From contig CAYJNO010000001.1 of assembly GCA_964371715.1 (NCBI GenBank), forward strand, positions 1-64,000: 64,000 bases of DNA, given 5' to 3'. This stretch comes from CAYJNO01 sp964371715. GTDB lineage: Bacteria; Bacillota_I; Bacilli_A; Erysipelotrichales; Erysipelotrichaceae. The position numbers and the translations under genes were made by a program. Below are positions 8,479 to 16,826 of the stretch, piece after piece (position 1 is the first letter of the stretch; every line of letters starts with the position of its first letter). Below the pieces are notes generated by a model. The model was not told the origin of the DNA and made no database searches. It saw nothing but the letters and a program-made list of their open reading frames with translations.

Positions 8479-10389
8479 CTATAGTTTAATATCTTCTATA
8501 TAGTTTTTTATATTTTGTATGTCATTATCAAATATAGCCATATAATATATGTCATATCTTGTTTTTTGTATAATATCTTTTAACTTGATTCTTAAATCAA
8601 TATCATTATTTATAAAATCTATTACATAACCTGAATATCTTGTATTTTTATTTGAAGTTATTTCATTTAGTATAAGATCAAAATCTTTTTCTACACTATA
8701 TCCACGTCCTATTGAATCTGTTGCAGCATCTATAGAATCGCAAATTGTCACAATATCAATTAATAATTTAAATGGAGAATCTACATTATTAAATGTTTTT
8801 GGATATCCAAAAGTTCCATCATAACTCTTATGGTGCCCTATCGCTACATCTCTAATACATTCTAAGACATCTTGATTTGAAAAATTATGAATCAAACGAT
8901 ACTCTTGATTAATAAATTCTTTGACTAAATCATCATCAAAGAATAAATCAAATTTACCAGGATGATTTTGTAATATCTCAAATTCAATATCTATTAATTT
9001 TCTAGCATACATTGATACAATATCAGTATATGCCGTTTTACCAATATCATGTAGTAAAGCAGAATACCAAATTAGATCTAAAAAATCTTTTTTATTTTGC
9101 TTAATTTCACTAACATCCCTTAAATGATTAAAAAATTTAAATCTTTCAGGATTTTTTTCTATCATTCTATCTACGATATTTATCGCTAATTTAGCAACCA
9201 TCAAAGAATGAACAAATGTTGGTTTATGTCTGAATACATTCATTATTAATAAGATACTAATCACCTCTTTAGGTAAATATATTTTTGTAATGGCAATATT
9301 AATGTTTTTATAGTGTGATGATAATAAGTGTTTAGATATATCACTTGGAATATTATCAATATAACTAAATAATCTCTTTAAAAAATCAATATCAAATGAT
9401 TCATTATTTCTTTCTTTACATATTTTTTGAGTATATAAATAAATTGCAGAAATATGTAAATTCTTATATAAATTTACACTATCATATTTATTCAAATCAC
9501 CGCTTAATACAATGTTAAATAAAAATTCAACATAGTCAACATCACTGATTTTATTACAGGCAAAATAATAAGTTTGCATTAAGTATTGCATTCTAATATT
9601 ATTCAATGATTCTTTATTAGGATATAGTTTGTTTGATAAATATTCATAATTCAAAAAGATTGCATAGGCTTTTATTTGATATTTTAAATCAATTCGATGA
9701 TTTAAACGATAAATTGAAGTGAATGCGGAACATAAGTTCTCATAAACATTGCAATAATATATATCCCATGGAAAATTTGGATCTTTTACTTTAGCAACAT
9801 TCTCCCAAAAATCTTTTAATTCATCATATTTGACTAAATAGATTGAAAAATCATCTCGTTTTGTTGCACTTAAATAATTTGCGTAAGCTTTTACTATAAG
9901 CATTCTAATTTCTTCACTAAATTCTTCATAACGATTTTTATACTTTAAAATATCATTATATAAATTCACTCTTTTATTTGAAAAATGTTCACCATCAATA
10001 AAATATAAATTTAAGGCATTATAAAAAATATTTCTAATATATAATTCAATATCATCTACTTTTTTTGCATAGTCGGTTATAATACTTCTTATCTCATAAG
10101 AAAGTCCAGCATCTAGTTGTTCTTTATAATTAGATAAAGATAGAGCAAGATTCTCTAAGTCTTTAACAGAATCGTCATCTATATTGCCGTTTTTATTAAA
10201 AAATATTCCTAAATTACTTTTTACATCAAATGAATATGTGTCAATACTTTTTCGAATTTTTAATTTCTCGTCCATCAAAAAAGATAAAAAATTATCACGT
10301 TCAATTTTTTCGTCATTAGAAAAAAATTTAACTGAATTATTTTCATATTTTAATTTGCTATTAAGGATTGACTGATATTTTTCACTCAT
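8479..10389 (-). CDS. HD-GYP-type phosphohydrolase with a long unrecognised N-terminal region
   Basis: A probable cyclic-dinucleotide phosphodiesterase. The C-terminal third carries LLHDIGKTAYTD, a second helix with ILQNHPGKFDLFF, HHKSYDGTFGYPK (compare HHExxDGxGYP of HD-GYP domains), and CDSIDAATD followed by RGYS, where HD-GYP proteins have DxxDALTS and RPY. Residues 1-410 look all-helical and match nothing I know. No membrane segment is visible, so it is probably cytoplasmic. I chose ATG at 10389 because AAAGGTGAT lies just upstream; an in-frame TTG lies 24 bases earlier without SD. It sits between recO and glyQS, where Bacillus has no such gene. Activity on c-di-GMP is inferred. Confidence 0.78.
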   Translation of the reverse strand: MSEKYQSILNSKLKYENNSVKFFSNDEKIERDNFLSFLMDEKLKIRKSIDTYSFDVKSNLGIFFNKNGNIDDDSVKDLENLALSLSNYKEQLDAGLSYEIRSIITDYAKKVDDIELYIRNIFYNALNLYFIDGEHFSNKRVNLYNDILKYKNRYEEFSEEIRMLIVKAYANYLSATKRDDFSIYLVKYDELKDFWENVAKVKDPNFPWDIYYCNVYENLCSAFTSIYRLNHRIDLKYQIKAYAIFLNYEYLSNKLYPNKESLNNIRMQYLMQTYYFACNKISDVDYVEFLFNIVLSGDLNKYDSVNLYKNLHISAIYLYTQKICKERNNESFDIDFLKRLFSYIDNIPSDISKHLLSSHYKNINIAITKIYLPKEVISILLIMNVFRHKPTFVHSLMVAKLAINIVDRMIEKNPERFKFFNHLRDVSEIKQNKKDFLDLIWYSALLHDIGKTAYTDIVSMYARKLIDIEFEILQNHPGKFDLFFDDDLVKEFINQEYRLIHNFSNQDVLECIRDVAIGHHKSYDGTFGYPKTFNNVDSPFKLLIDIVTICDSIDAATDSIGRGYSVEKDFDLILNEITSNKNTRYSGYVIDFINNDIDLRIKLKDIIQKTRYDIYYMAIFDNDIQNIKNYIEDIKL

Positions 10390-10434
10390 ATATATCACCT
10401 TTATATCTAACAATATCTACAAATACATTATACA

Positions 10435-11139
10435 TTAGTTGATTAAAATTTTATACATTTTATAACTTTTCACTACGTATCCAAGATGAAACTCTAAATA
10501 ATTTATCAATTCATTTAGTAATGATATATTAAAACTCAAATTATCTTCTATAATTTTTAAATGGTCTATATTAGCTTTAATACATGCTCTTACATTATAT
10601 AATAATTCGATTTCTAATAATGCAGTCTTATTGTGTTCTTTACAAACAAGACCACCATCACTATAACTAAGATTCACTATTTTAGTATCATTACAAATAA
10701 CACATCCATCTACATATGGCTCTATACCATTTTCTTTAAGTACTGCGCTAATAAATAAAGCTAAAATAATATTGCCATTACTTTCATCTAAATTCATAAT
10801 TAATTTATTTAAGTAATCATAATCAAAAAAAGATTTTAAAGCTATTTCACTAATTACATTACATAATGAAATTAATAAAGGATTCATTAAAATCTTTTTA
10901 TTTGATTTTAAAACTGTTATATCTTTAATTGTATACATTGTTTTGTCTTCTTGATAATCGATTATAGCTTCTACAATAGTAAAGGGATTTGTAGCACTTT
11001 TTCTTTTACTTTTAATCGAATTAGCACCTCTAACTACAAATGTTAAAAGAGTATTATTACTAGATAATACTCTTAACATGATATCTTTTTCTTTATAAAC
11101 AACACTGCTTAAAATTACGCAAGTTACTTTATTATTCAT
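10435..11139 (-). CDS. recO: DNA repair protein RecO
   Basis: Loads RecA in the RecFOR pathway. The N-terminal OB-fold has VVYKEKDIMLRVLS and TFVVRGANSIKSKRK. The zinc site is CVICND followed by GGLVCKEH. The length of 234 is normal. Its ATG lies inside the end of era (8-base overlap), reproducing the Bacillus era-recO pair. Confidence 0.93.
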   Translation of the reverse strand: MNNKVTCVILSSVVYKEKDIMLRVLSSNNTLLTFVVRGANSIKSKRKSATNPFTIVEAIIDYQEDKTMYTIKDITVLKSNKKILMNPLLISLCNVISEIALKSFFDYDYLNKLIMNLDESNGNIILALFISAVLKENGIEPYVDGCVICNDTKIVNLSYSDGGLVCKEHNKTALLEIELLYNVRACIKANIDHLKIIEDNLSFNISLLNELINYLEFHLGYVVKSYKMYKILIN

Positions 11140-12028
11140 CTAAATTAATAACCTCTACATAGCCAAGTTCTTTTAATTTAGCCTGTTTATTACGCCAGTT
11201 TTTTTCAACTCTAACAAATAATTCTAAATAGATTTTATTTCCAAATAATTCTTCTAATTCTAAACGAGACTCTTGCCCTAATTTTCGAATCATTTGACCA
11301 CCTTTACCAATAATAATACCTTTTTGAGAATCTCTTTCAACTAGGATCATAGCTTGGATATATAATGCTGTTTTTTTCTTTTTCATCGATTCAATTACAA
11401 CGGCTACAGAATGCGGGATTTCCTCTTCAGTATGATTCAATACTTTTTCACGTACTATTTCACTGATGATAAACTGTTCTGGATAATCTGTTTGCTGATC
11501 ACTTGGATAGTATTGTACTTCATCTTGAAAGTTTTTAGCTGTCTCTTTTAGTAATGTATCAAAATTATTATCATTTAGTGCAGATAATGGGAATATTTCT
11601 TGAAAATCATATAAATCTTTATATTCAATTATTTTCTTAACCACCTGATCCGGTTTTAACATATCAATTTTATTTAAAATTAAAAATACTGGTACTCTAA
11701 CACTTTGTAAGTATTGTATTATATATTCATCTCCTGTACCAAAACTTTGTGTACTATCAACTACTAAATAGACTACATCAACACCTTTAGCTTCACTCAT
11801 TGCTGTTTTATTCATACTTGTTCCAAGTTTATGTATTGGTTTATGAATACCAGGTGTGTCTACAAATATCATTTGATGCTCTGAGCTAGTTAAAATACCT
11901 CTAATAGCATTTCTAGTAGTACCAGCTTTTTGTGAAATGATAGCTATTTTATCATTCATTAAAGCATTAAGTAAAGTACTTTTACCAGCATTTGGTCTTC
12001 CTATTAAAGCAATAAATCCACTCTTCAT
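11132..12028 (-). CDS. era: GTPase Era
   Basis: A ribosome-biogenesis GTPase that binds the 3' end of 16S rRNA. G1 is GRPNAGKST, G3 is DTPGIHKP, G4 is LNKIDML. The C-terminal KH domain contains GIIIGKGGQMIRKLGQESR. At 298 residues it is the usual length. The start codon touches the cdd stop (TAATG-type overlap). It is part of the ybeY-dgkA-cdd-era-recO operon. Confidence 0.97.
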   Translation of the reverse strand: MKSGFIALIGRPNAGKSTLLNALMNDKIAIISQKAGTTRNAIRGILTSSEHQMIFVDTPGIHKPIHKLGTSMNKTAMSEAKGVDVVYLVVDSTQSFGTGDEYIIQYLQSVRVPVFLILNKIDMLKPDQVVKKIIEYKDLYDFQEIFPLSALNDNNFDTLLKETAKNFQDEVQYYPSDQQTDYPEQFIISEIVREKVLNHTEEEIPHSVAVVIESMKKKKTALYIQAMILVERDSQKGIIIGKGGQMIRKLGQESRLELEELFGNKIYLELFVRVEKNWRNKQAKLKELGYVEVINLDE

Positions 12029-12423
12029 TATAAATCTTCCTCACTAAATTGCATTGGCAATAATTCATTAATATTTGTCTCTTGATATTCAATCTTATTT
12101 GCTAATAAAATTGGTGTATCTTGATTAAGCAATTCCGATAATACTTGACGACAAATTCCACATGGTCCTGCAAGTTTAGTTCCACTTGTTACTATAGCTA
12201 TAGCTTCTATATCATCTTTACGATATCCATGAGCATAGCATGAAAAAATTGCTGTTCTCTCTCCACAGTTTGTTGCTCCAAAAGAAGCATTTTCTATATT
12301 AGCTCCTATAAATACTTTACCATCTTTACACAGTATTGCTGAACCAACTAAATACTTTGAATATGGTGCATATGCATTTTCCATTGCTTCAAATGCTCTA
12401 TCTATTAAACTTTGATATTTCAT
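12028..12423 (-). CDS. cdd: Cytidine deaminase, tetrameric type
   Basis: Deaminates cytidine and deoxycytidine for pyrimidine salvage. Zinc ligands are seen in NCGERTAIF (Cys plus catalytic Glu) and PCGICRQVL. The substrate motif GANIENASFG is present. The 131-residue length fits the homotetrameric Bacillus enzyme. It overlaps dgkA as ATGA and is followed directly by era, as in Bacillus. Confidence 0.95.
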   Translation of the reverse strand: MKYQSLIDRAFEAMENAYAPYSKYLVGSAILCKDGKVFIGANIENASFGATNCGERTAIFSCYAHGYRKDDIEAIAIVTSGTKLAGPCGICRQVLSELLNQDTPILLANKIEYQETNINELLPMQFSEEDL

Positions 12424-12752
12424 AAAATCCCTTTCATTATAATAATTATTCCAATTATTAAACTAAATAATGCTTGTACTAAAACAGCACCAGCCATTAA
12501 ATCCTTTATATATTTAATTTTATCATTTTTTTCTAACGAATATAAATCACATACCTTTTCTAAGGCTGTATTTATATACTCAAAACCAATAACTAAACTA
12601 ACGCATAATAATATAATTAAAAAATATATTAACTCAACCTTTAGTAATACACAAAAAACAATTGTAATTATGCCTAAAACATATTGTGTCAGTATTGATT
12701 TATCTTTAAATCCTAATAATAAACCTGTAAATGCATCCTTAAATTTCTTCAT
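12420..12752 (-). CDS. dgkA: Undecaprenol/diacylglycerol kinase, DgkA family
   Basis: A small integral-membrane lipid kinase. In Gram-positive bacteria it mostly phosphorylates undecaprenol for the wall-lipid carrier pool. Three hydrophobic helices are visible, with the signature GFEYINTALEKVCDL before the last. I chose ATG at 12752 (MKKFKDAFTGLL, 111 residues) because GAGGATA lies upstream and it matches family starts. A 14-codon in-frame extension lies inside ybeY and lacks an SD. The TGA stop overlaps the cdd ATG. Confidence 0.88.
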   Translation of the reverse strand: MKKFKDAFTGLLLGFKDKSILTQYVLGIITIVFCVLLKVELIYFLIILLCVSLVIGFEYINTALEKVCDLYSLEKNDKIKYIKDLMAGAVLVQALFSLIIGIIIIMKGIL

Positions 12753-13188
12753 CAAGATATCCTCGATTTTTAATAATATCTTTTTGTTTTGCAATCATTA
12801 CTTTTTCATCATCTTCTTCAATATGATCATAACCTAAACAGTGTAATAAGCCATGCATAAATAAAAAATTAAATTCTCTTCTAAAGCTATGCTTTAAATC
12901 TATTGCTTGTCTTTTTGTTGCTTCTACATTAATAAATATATCTCCAAGATATGAATCATCTTCATTATCTTCATCATCAATTGTGGCAAAAGAAATTACA
13001 TCTGTTGCATAATCTTTTCCACGATAATCTTTATTTAACTGTCTTATATATTTATCTTTTGTTAAAATGATGGTTATTTCTTTATCTTCTAAACTAAACA
13101 TTTTAAGTACATCATTAAATAACAATATTAAATCACTATCATATTTTCTATATGTTTTATCTCTTGTTTTATTAACTATATTTAACAT
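12739..13188 (-). CDS. ybeY: Endoribonuclease YbeY, 16S rRNA maturation
   Basis: A metal-dependent RNase used in 16S 3'-end processing and rRNA quality control. The zinc motif is HGLLHCLGYDH near residues 114-124. The family motifs NKDYRGKDYATDVISF and YLGDIFINV are also present. The 149-residue length is normal. It is the first gene of the ybeY-dgkA-cdd-era-recO run and overlaps dgkA by 14 bases. Confidence 0.95.
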   Translation of the reverse strand: MLNIVNKTRDKTYRKYDSDLILLFNDVLKMFSLEDKEITIILTKDKYIRQLNKDYRGKDYATDVISFATIDDEDNEDDSYLGDIFINVEATKRQAIDLKHSFRREFNFLFMHGLLHCLGYDHIEEDDEKVMIAKQKDIIKNRGYLDEEI

Positions 13189-13265
13189 ACTATACCTCTA
13201 ATCTATTTTAACATATTTTTATCTTAAATATTAATTTATAAATATTATCATATTGTCTTATTAAT

Positions 13266-13294
13266 AAAAAAAGACAAAGATTACTCTTTGCCTT
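13266..13294 (-). terminator. Terminator of efp
   Basis: On the minus strand AAGGCAAAGA pairs with TCTTTGTCTT (one G-T wobble) across GTAA, followed by seven T. Confidence 0.75.
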
Positions 13295-13299
13295 AATAA

Positions 13300-13857
13300 T
13301 TATGCTCTTGAAGAATATTTTCCATCAGAAGTACTGATAAGAATTTCTTCTCCTTCACTAATAAACATTGGAACTTTTAAAGAATGCCCTGTTTCTACTG
13401 TAGCATTTTTTTGTGCATTAGTAGCAGTATCACCTTTAACAGCTTGTTCACATTCTGTAACTTGTAATGCTACTTTATCTGGTAAAATTACTCCTAAAAT
13501 TTCAGCTTCAAACATTTGAATAGTTACAACTGAATTTTCTTTGATAAATTTTAATTCCCATTCTAATTTAGTTTTAGGAACTTCAATTTGTTCATAAGTA
13601 TTATTATCCATAAAAACTAAAGCTTCACCATCATCATATAGGTATTGCATTTCTTTTTTCTCAACCATTGCAGGTTCAAGTTTATCTCCACCTGTGAATG
13701 ATAACTCATTAATTACTCCAGATCTTAAATTTCTTACTTTTACCTTAACAATCATTTGACGCATTGCAGTTTTATTATGGTTTGCATCTAAAACTACATA
13801 AATATTTTTTTCATGTTCAAATGTTTGTCCCGGTCTTAAATCGTTTACTAATATCAT
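13300..13857 (-). CDS. efp: Translation elongation factor P, Mollicutes-type loop
   Basis: Relieves ribosome stalling at polyproline. The three-beta-barrel layout is clear: KOW-like N-terminal domain (NDLRPGQTFEHEKNIYVV), middle domain with DDGEALVFMDN, and C-terminal domain ending SHSLKVPMF and EGEEILISTSDG. The tip loop that normally reads PGKG is TAMRQ here, so the modified Lys position is Met with Arg next to it. I recall the same TAMRQ in Mycoplasma EF-P. ATG at 13857 has AGAGGTG six bases upstream. A GTG three codons earlier overlaps that SD. The gene has its own promoter. Confidence 0.94.
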   Translation of the reverse strand: MILVNDLRPGQTFEHEKNIYVVLDANHNKTAMRQMIVKVKVRNLRSGVINELSFTGGDKLEPAMVEKKEMQYLYDDGEALVFMDNNTYEQIEVPKTKLEWELKFIKENSVVTIQMFEAEILGVILPDKVALQVTECEQAVKGDTATNAQKNATVETGHSLKVPMFISEGEEILISTSDGKYSSRA

Positions 13858-13875
13858 TTTATTCACCTCTATATT

Positions 13876-13903
13876 ATTTTATAATAATAATAATTTTTGT
13901 CAA
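13876..13903 (-). promoter_or_regulatory. Promoter of efp
   Basis: On the minus strand a consensus TTGACA is followed after 16 bases by TAAAAT, about 20 bases before the efp start. Confidence 0.7.
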
Positions 13904-13919
13904 TTATTAAGAGTTTTAA

Positions 13920-14369
13920 TTAATTACATGTTGCTCCAATTGTAGTGCCATATAATTCAATAATTGTATCAAGTTTAACTGAACCATCTTCTTCAAATAA
14001 GGCTTCTACTGTAGCATCATATGTTTTTAATGCTTCAACATTTACTGTTTCATAATCAATACTTACAGTGACTTCATATGTTGTTTCAGTACTTGTTGAT
14101 TCATAAGCATAACCTTCTACTTCATTTGAGATCATTTCATATATTGCTTCAAATTGTGTTGAAAATACTTCTATAATTGCTGCATCTGCTTCAATTTTTT
14201 CTGTAGTTTCAATTGAGCTTACTTTATCTCCTGTATGGAAAATTGTATATACCGATTCAACTGCAATACCATCTTGTTCAGCTTTAAAATTACATACTGT
14301 TTTCTCTTCACCACTACATCCTGTTAATACTGTTGTTACTAAAATTAATAATAATAATAATTTTTTCAT
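13920..14369 (-). CDS. Small lipoprotein, possibly YehR/DUF1307-like
   Basis: The N-terminus MKKLLLLLILVTTVLTGCSG is a lipoprotein signal with lipobox LTGC, so the mature protein is anchored outside the membrane. The mature 132 residues contain VCNFKAEQDGIAVESVYTIF and GDKVSSIETTEKI, which recall the YehR/DUF1307 family (short beta-rich lipoproteins of unknown role). It is acidic and ends with a cysteine (ATCN). It lies 19 bases after mtnN and probably shares its transcript. No terminator is visible before the efp promoter. Confidence 0.7.
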   Translation of the reverse strand: MKKLLLLLILVTTVLTGCSGEEKTVCNFKAEQDGIAVESVYTIFHTGDKVSSIETTEKIEADAAIIEVFSTQFEAIYEMISNEVEGYAYESTSTETTYEVTVSIDYETVNVEALKTYDATVEALFEEDGSVKLDTIIELYGTTIGATCN

Positions 14370-14388
14370 TTTTCATCCCTTTTCTTTA

Positions 14389-15087
14389 TTATTTTTTTAA
14401 AACATCAATAAACTTTGCAGTGTAATAAGCGCTTCTTACACTTGCTTTTGAAACATACTCATCAAAAGTTAAATCATTGCCCTCTTCAACTGTTATATCT
14501 GATAATGATCGAATAATAACAAATGGAGTATCAAAGATTTCACATGTTTGTGCAATTGAAGCTGCCTCCATTTCCGAGCATAATGCTTCTGGATATTCAC
14601 TTAATATTTTATCTATTTGTGATTGCTTATTTACAAACATATCTCCTGATACAGTTGGACCAATCCATACACGATCATTATTATCTTCAATAATCTTTTT
14701 TACAATATTGATATAATTACTGTCAGCTTTAAATAATGCTGGTTCATAGTCAAATCCTTTACGATATGACCAATGCTCAACATATAGGTCATAATCATGA
14801 TAACAAACTTTGTCTGAAACCACAACATCTAAAACTTTTTGTCCCTTTTGTAAACCACCAGCAGTCCCTATGTTTATAACACCTTCAATCTCAAAATTTT
14901 GTAGTAATAATGTAGTGCTAATTGACGATAATACTTTACCGATTCCTGATAAAACAACTACTACATCATTTCCATTTAATTTAGCTTTATAAAATTTATT
15001 TTTATGAATTGTAAGTTCTTCTATATTTTCACATAAAGCTAATATTTCATTAACCTCTTCTTGCATTGCACCTATAATACCGATCAT
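14389..15087 (-). CDS. mtnN: 5'-methylthioadenosine/S-adenosylhomocysteine nucleosidase
   Basis: Cleaves adenine from MTA and SAH, recycling products of SAM-dependent reactions. It starts MIGIIGAMQEEV, a diagnostic N-terminus. GTAGGLQ lies in the core, SEMEAASIAQTC carries the ribose-binding Glu, and RSLSDIT holds the catalytic Asp. The length of 232 is normal. Its ATG overlaps the upstream methyltransferase stop as ATGA, which makes sense since methyltransferases release SAH. Confidence 0.96.
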   Translation of the reverse strand: MIGIIGAMQEEVNEILALCENIEELTIHKNKFYKAKLNGNDVVVVLSGIGKVLSSISTTLLLQNFEIEGVINIGTAGGLQKGQKVLDVVVSDKVCYHDYDLYVEHWSYRKGFDYEPALFKADSNYINIVKKIIEDNNDRVWIGPTVSGDMFVNKQSQIDKILSEYPEALCSEMEAASIAQTCEIFDTPFVIIRSLSDITVEEGNDLTFDEYVSKASVRSAYYTAKFIDVLKK

Positions 15088-15764
15088 TTTATTGCCTCCA
15101 CATAATATTTCTCATTACTTAAATTTGTAACTTTAACTTTAAACCCTATCTTTGTTAATATCTCTTCAATTTCAATCATCTTAAAAATATATTGTATATG
15201 TTCTTCGGTTTTAATTAAATCCTCATAAAATACAAATCTAGATAATAACTGATTATTTTCACTAACTATACTCCATTGAAATGGCGTATCTAAGACAAAA
15301 CCTTCTTCAATATACTCTTCACTAAATTCTAAAAGTCTCTCTTCCATATGATAATCAAAAATAAATTTACCATCCTTATTTAAATGTCTATAAACATTTT
15401 TGAAAATATCTTCAAGTTTTGTAATTTTATCAATATAGTTTAAACTATCCATAAAACAGACAGCTACATCAAATCTCTCATCATATTTAAATTTATTTAA
15501 ATCATTAACTTCAAATTTTACTAGTGGACTTATAACTTTTCTTTTTGCAAGTTCAATCATTGTACTAGATAAATCAAAGCCTAATACTTTATGATTTTTT
15601 TCAATAAATATTGCAGCAGCGTTTCCACTACCACATGCCATATCTAAAATATTTAGATTATCTTGATTATGATTTAGTATTTCATCAATCCAACTTCTTA
15701 AAGTTTCTTCATCATGTAATAATACATCATAATATTTAACTAATGTTTGATAATTATTTTGCAT
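15084..15764 (-). CDS. SAM-dependent methyltransferase, YqeM-like
   Basis: A class I methyltransferase with the SAM motif LDMACGSGNAA near residue 40, the acidic ribose-binding residue in VLGFDLSSTMIELAK, and motif FDVAVCFMDSLNYI. At 226 residues it resembles YqeM, which closes the yqeG-yqeH-...-yqeK-rsfS-yqeM cluster of Bacilli. The substrate is unknown. It starts one base after the yqeK stop; rsfS, usually between them, is missing. It overlaps mtnN by four bases. Confidence 0.85.
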   Translation of the reverse strand: MQNNYQTLVKYYDVLLHDEETLRSWIDEILNHNQDNLNILDMACGSGNAAAIFIEKNHKVLGFDLSSTMIELAKRKVISPLVKFEVNDLNKFKYDERFDVAVCFMDSLNYIDKITKLEDIFKNVYRHLNKDGKFIFDYHMEERLLEFSEEYIEEGFVLDTPFQWSIVSENNQLLSRFVFYEDLIKTEEHIQYIFKMIEIEEILTKIGFKVKVTNLSNEKYYVEAIK

Positions 15765-15765
15765 A

Positions 15766-16542
15766 CTATTTTCCTTTTTGTTTTAGATAAGCCTCATTTT
15801 CCAAAACTGTATATTCAAATCCTTTTTTAAGATTTGCTTTAACTTTTTTTAAATAAAGTTGATTATCAAAACCTCTTGTTTCTTCTATTTTATCAGCGAT
15901 GTAAATGATCATACTATAATAGCTGTTATCTTTACCATCTGTATGATGTTTTATTGCTTGATATAATTTATGATTATTAATTCTTAAGTAATACTTAACA
16001 ATAAAAGCTCCTACATATTGATGGTGTATGGCTTTATGTTCATTGATATGCTCTTTAAAATATAAATTCATAACTTCATTAGTAAGTTTATATTCTTTAC
16101 CAATATCATGAAGTAAAGCAGATATATAGGCTAAGTTTTCATCTAAATGATGCCATTTTGCTATTGTTTTGGCTAAATTAGCGCTACTTATACTATGTAA
16201 ATATCTTTTTTTACCTACCATTTTTTCAAGTACCTCAGCATAATAAAAACCATTATCAAAGATAATTTTATTTGCTTTTTTTGATAGTTTACTAAACATA
16301 AATATATTTACTTCAAGATTTTTATGATACTCAAACTTAAAATCATAATTTTCATCATTATAAATGACAATCTTCTTATAAGGTTTAATTAATTGTTTAA
16401 TAAGTTTTATTGCACGAGCTTGACTAACACTTGTTGTTTTGATATACAACTTACTTAAATTATTCTTCTTTATAATTGATAAACAATGATTTAGTCCTTC
16501 AATGTCTAAAGGATCAAAATTACCAACAATTAATCCAGTCAT
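15766..16542 (-). CDS. yqeK: YqeK-type HD phosphohydrolase fused to a vestigial NadD domain
   Basis: The C-terminal part (from about residue 113) is a YqeK HD domain: RYLHSISSANLAK, LLHDIGKEYKL, IHHQYVGAFIV, AIKHHTDGKDN and IADKIEETRGFD. YqeK enzymes hydrolyse Ap4A. Residues 1-105 start TGLIVGNFDPLDIEGLNHCL, a relic of the nucleotidyltransferase start GGxFDPxHxGH; the HxGH histidines are lost and the domain is about half the NadD length, with no SSTxIR motif. NAD-forming activity is therefore unlikely. It sits where Bacillus has nadD then yqeK. It may hydrolyse Ap4A only. Confidence 0.85.
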   Translation of the reverse strand: MTGLIVGNFDPLDIEGLNHCLSIIKKNNLSKLYIKTTSVSQARAIKLIKQLIKPYKKIVIYNDENYDFKFEYHKNLEVNIFMFSKLSKKANKIIFDNGFYYAEVLEKMVGKKRYLHSISSANLAKTIAKWHHLDENLAYISALLHDIGKEYKLTNEVMNLYFKEHINEHKAIHHQYVGAFIVKYYLRINNHKLYQAIKHHTDGKDNSYYSMIIYIADKIEETRGFDNQLYLKKVKANLKKGFEYTVLENEAYLKQKGK

Positions 16543-16826
16543 TAAAGTTCAATTACGCGATTTTTACTTTCACGATATAAAACTACTGTTTTACCAATTA
16601 TTTGAACAATTTCACTATTAGTATAAGCTGCTATATCAAAAGCAACTTCTCTTACATCTGAACTACAGCTTTTTAATATACTGATTTTTACTAACTCATG
16701 AACTTCTAAAGCTTCATCAATGCCAATACATTGATTCTCACTTACTCCATCTTTTCCAACTTGAAACATTGCATTTCTTGTATTTGCAAGACTTCTTAAA
16801 TATCTTTTTTCTTTTCCACTTAACAT
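16542..16826 (-). CDS. yhbY: YhbY/YqeI family CRM-domain RNA-binding protein
   Basis: A single CRM domain of 94 residues, associated in this family with the pre-50S ribosomal particle. The family start LSGKEKRYLRSLAN and the GxxG-like loop VGKDGVSENQ are present, and the C-terminus reads EIVQIIGKTVVLYR. It is directly coupled to yqeH upstream (stop and start overlap) and to yqeK downstream. Confidence 0.94.
   Translation of the reverse strand: MLSGKEKRYLRSLANTRNAMFQVGKDGVSENQCIGIDEALEVHELVKISILKSCSSDVREVAFDIAAYTNSEIVQIIGKTVVLYRESKNRVIEL

Noticed and set aside
12420..12794. Longer dgkA start inside ybeY
   Set aside because: The 14 extra codons lack an SD and are unlike family N-termini; GAGGATA sits before the internal ATG.
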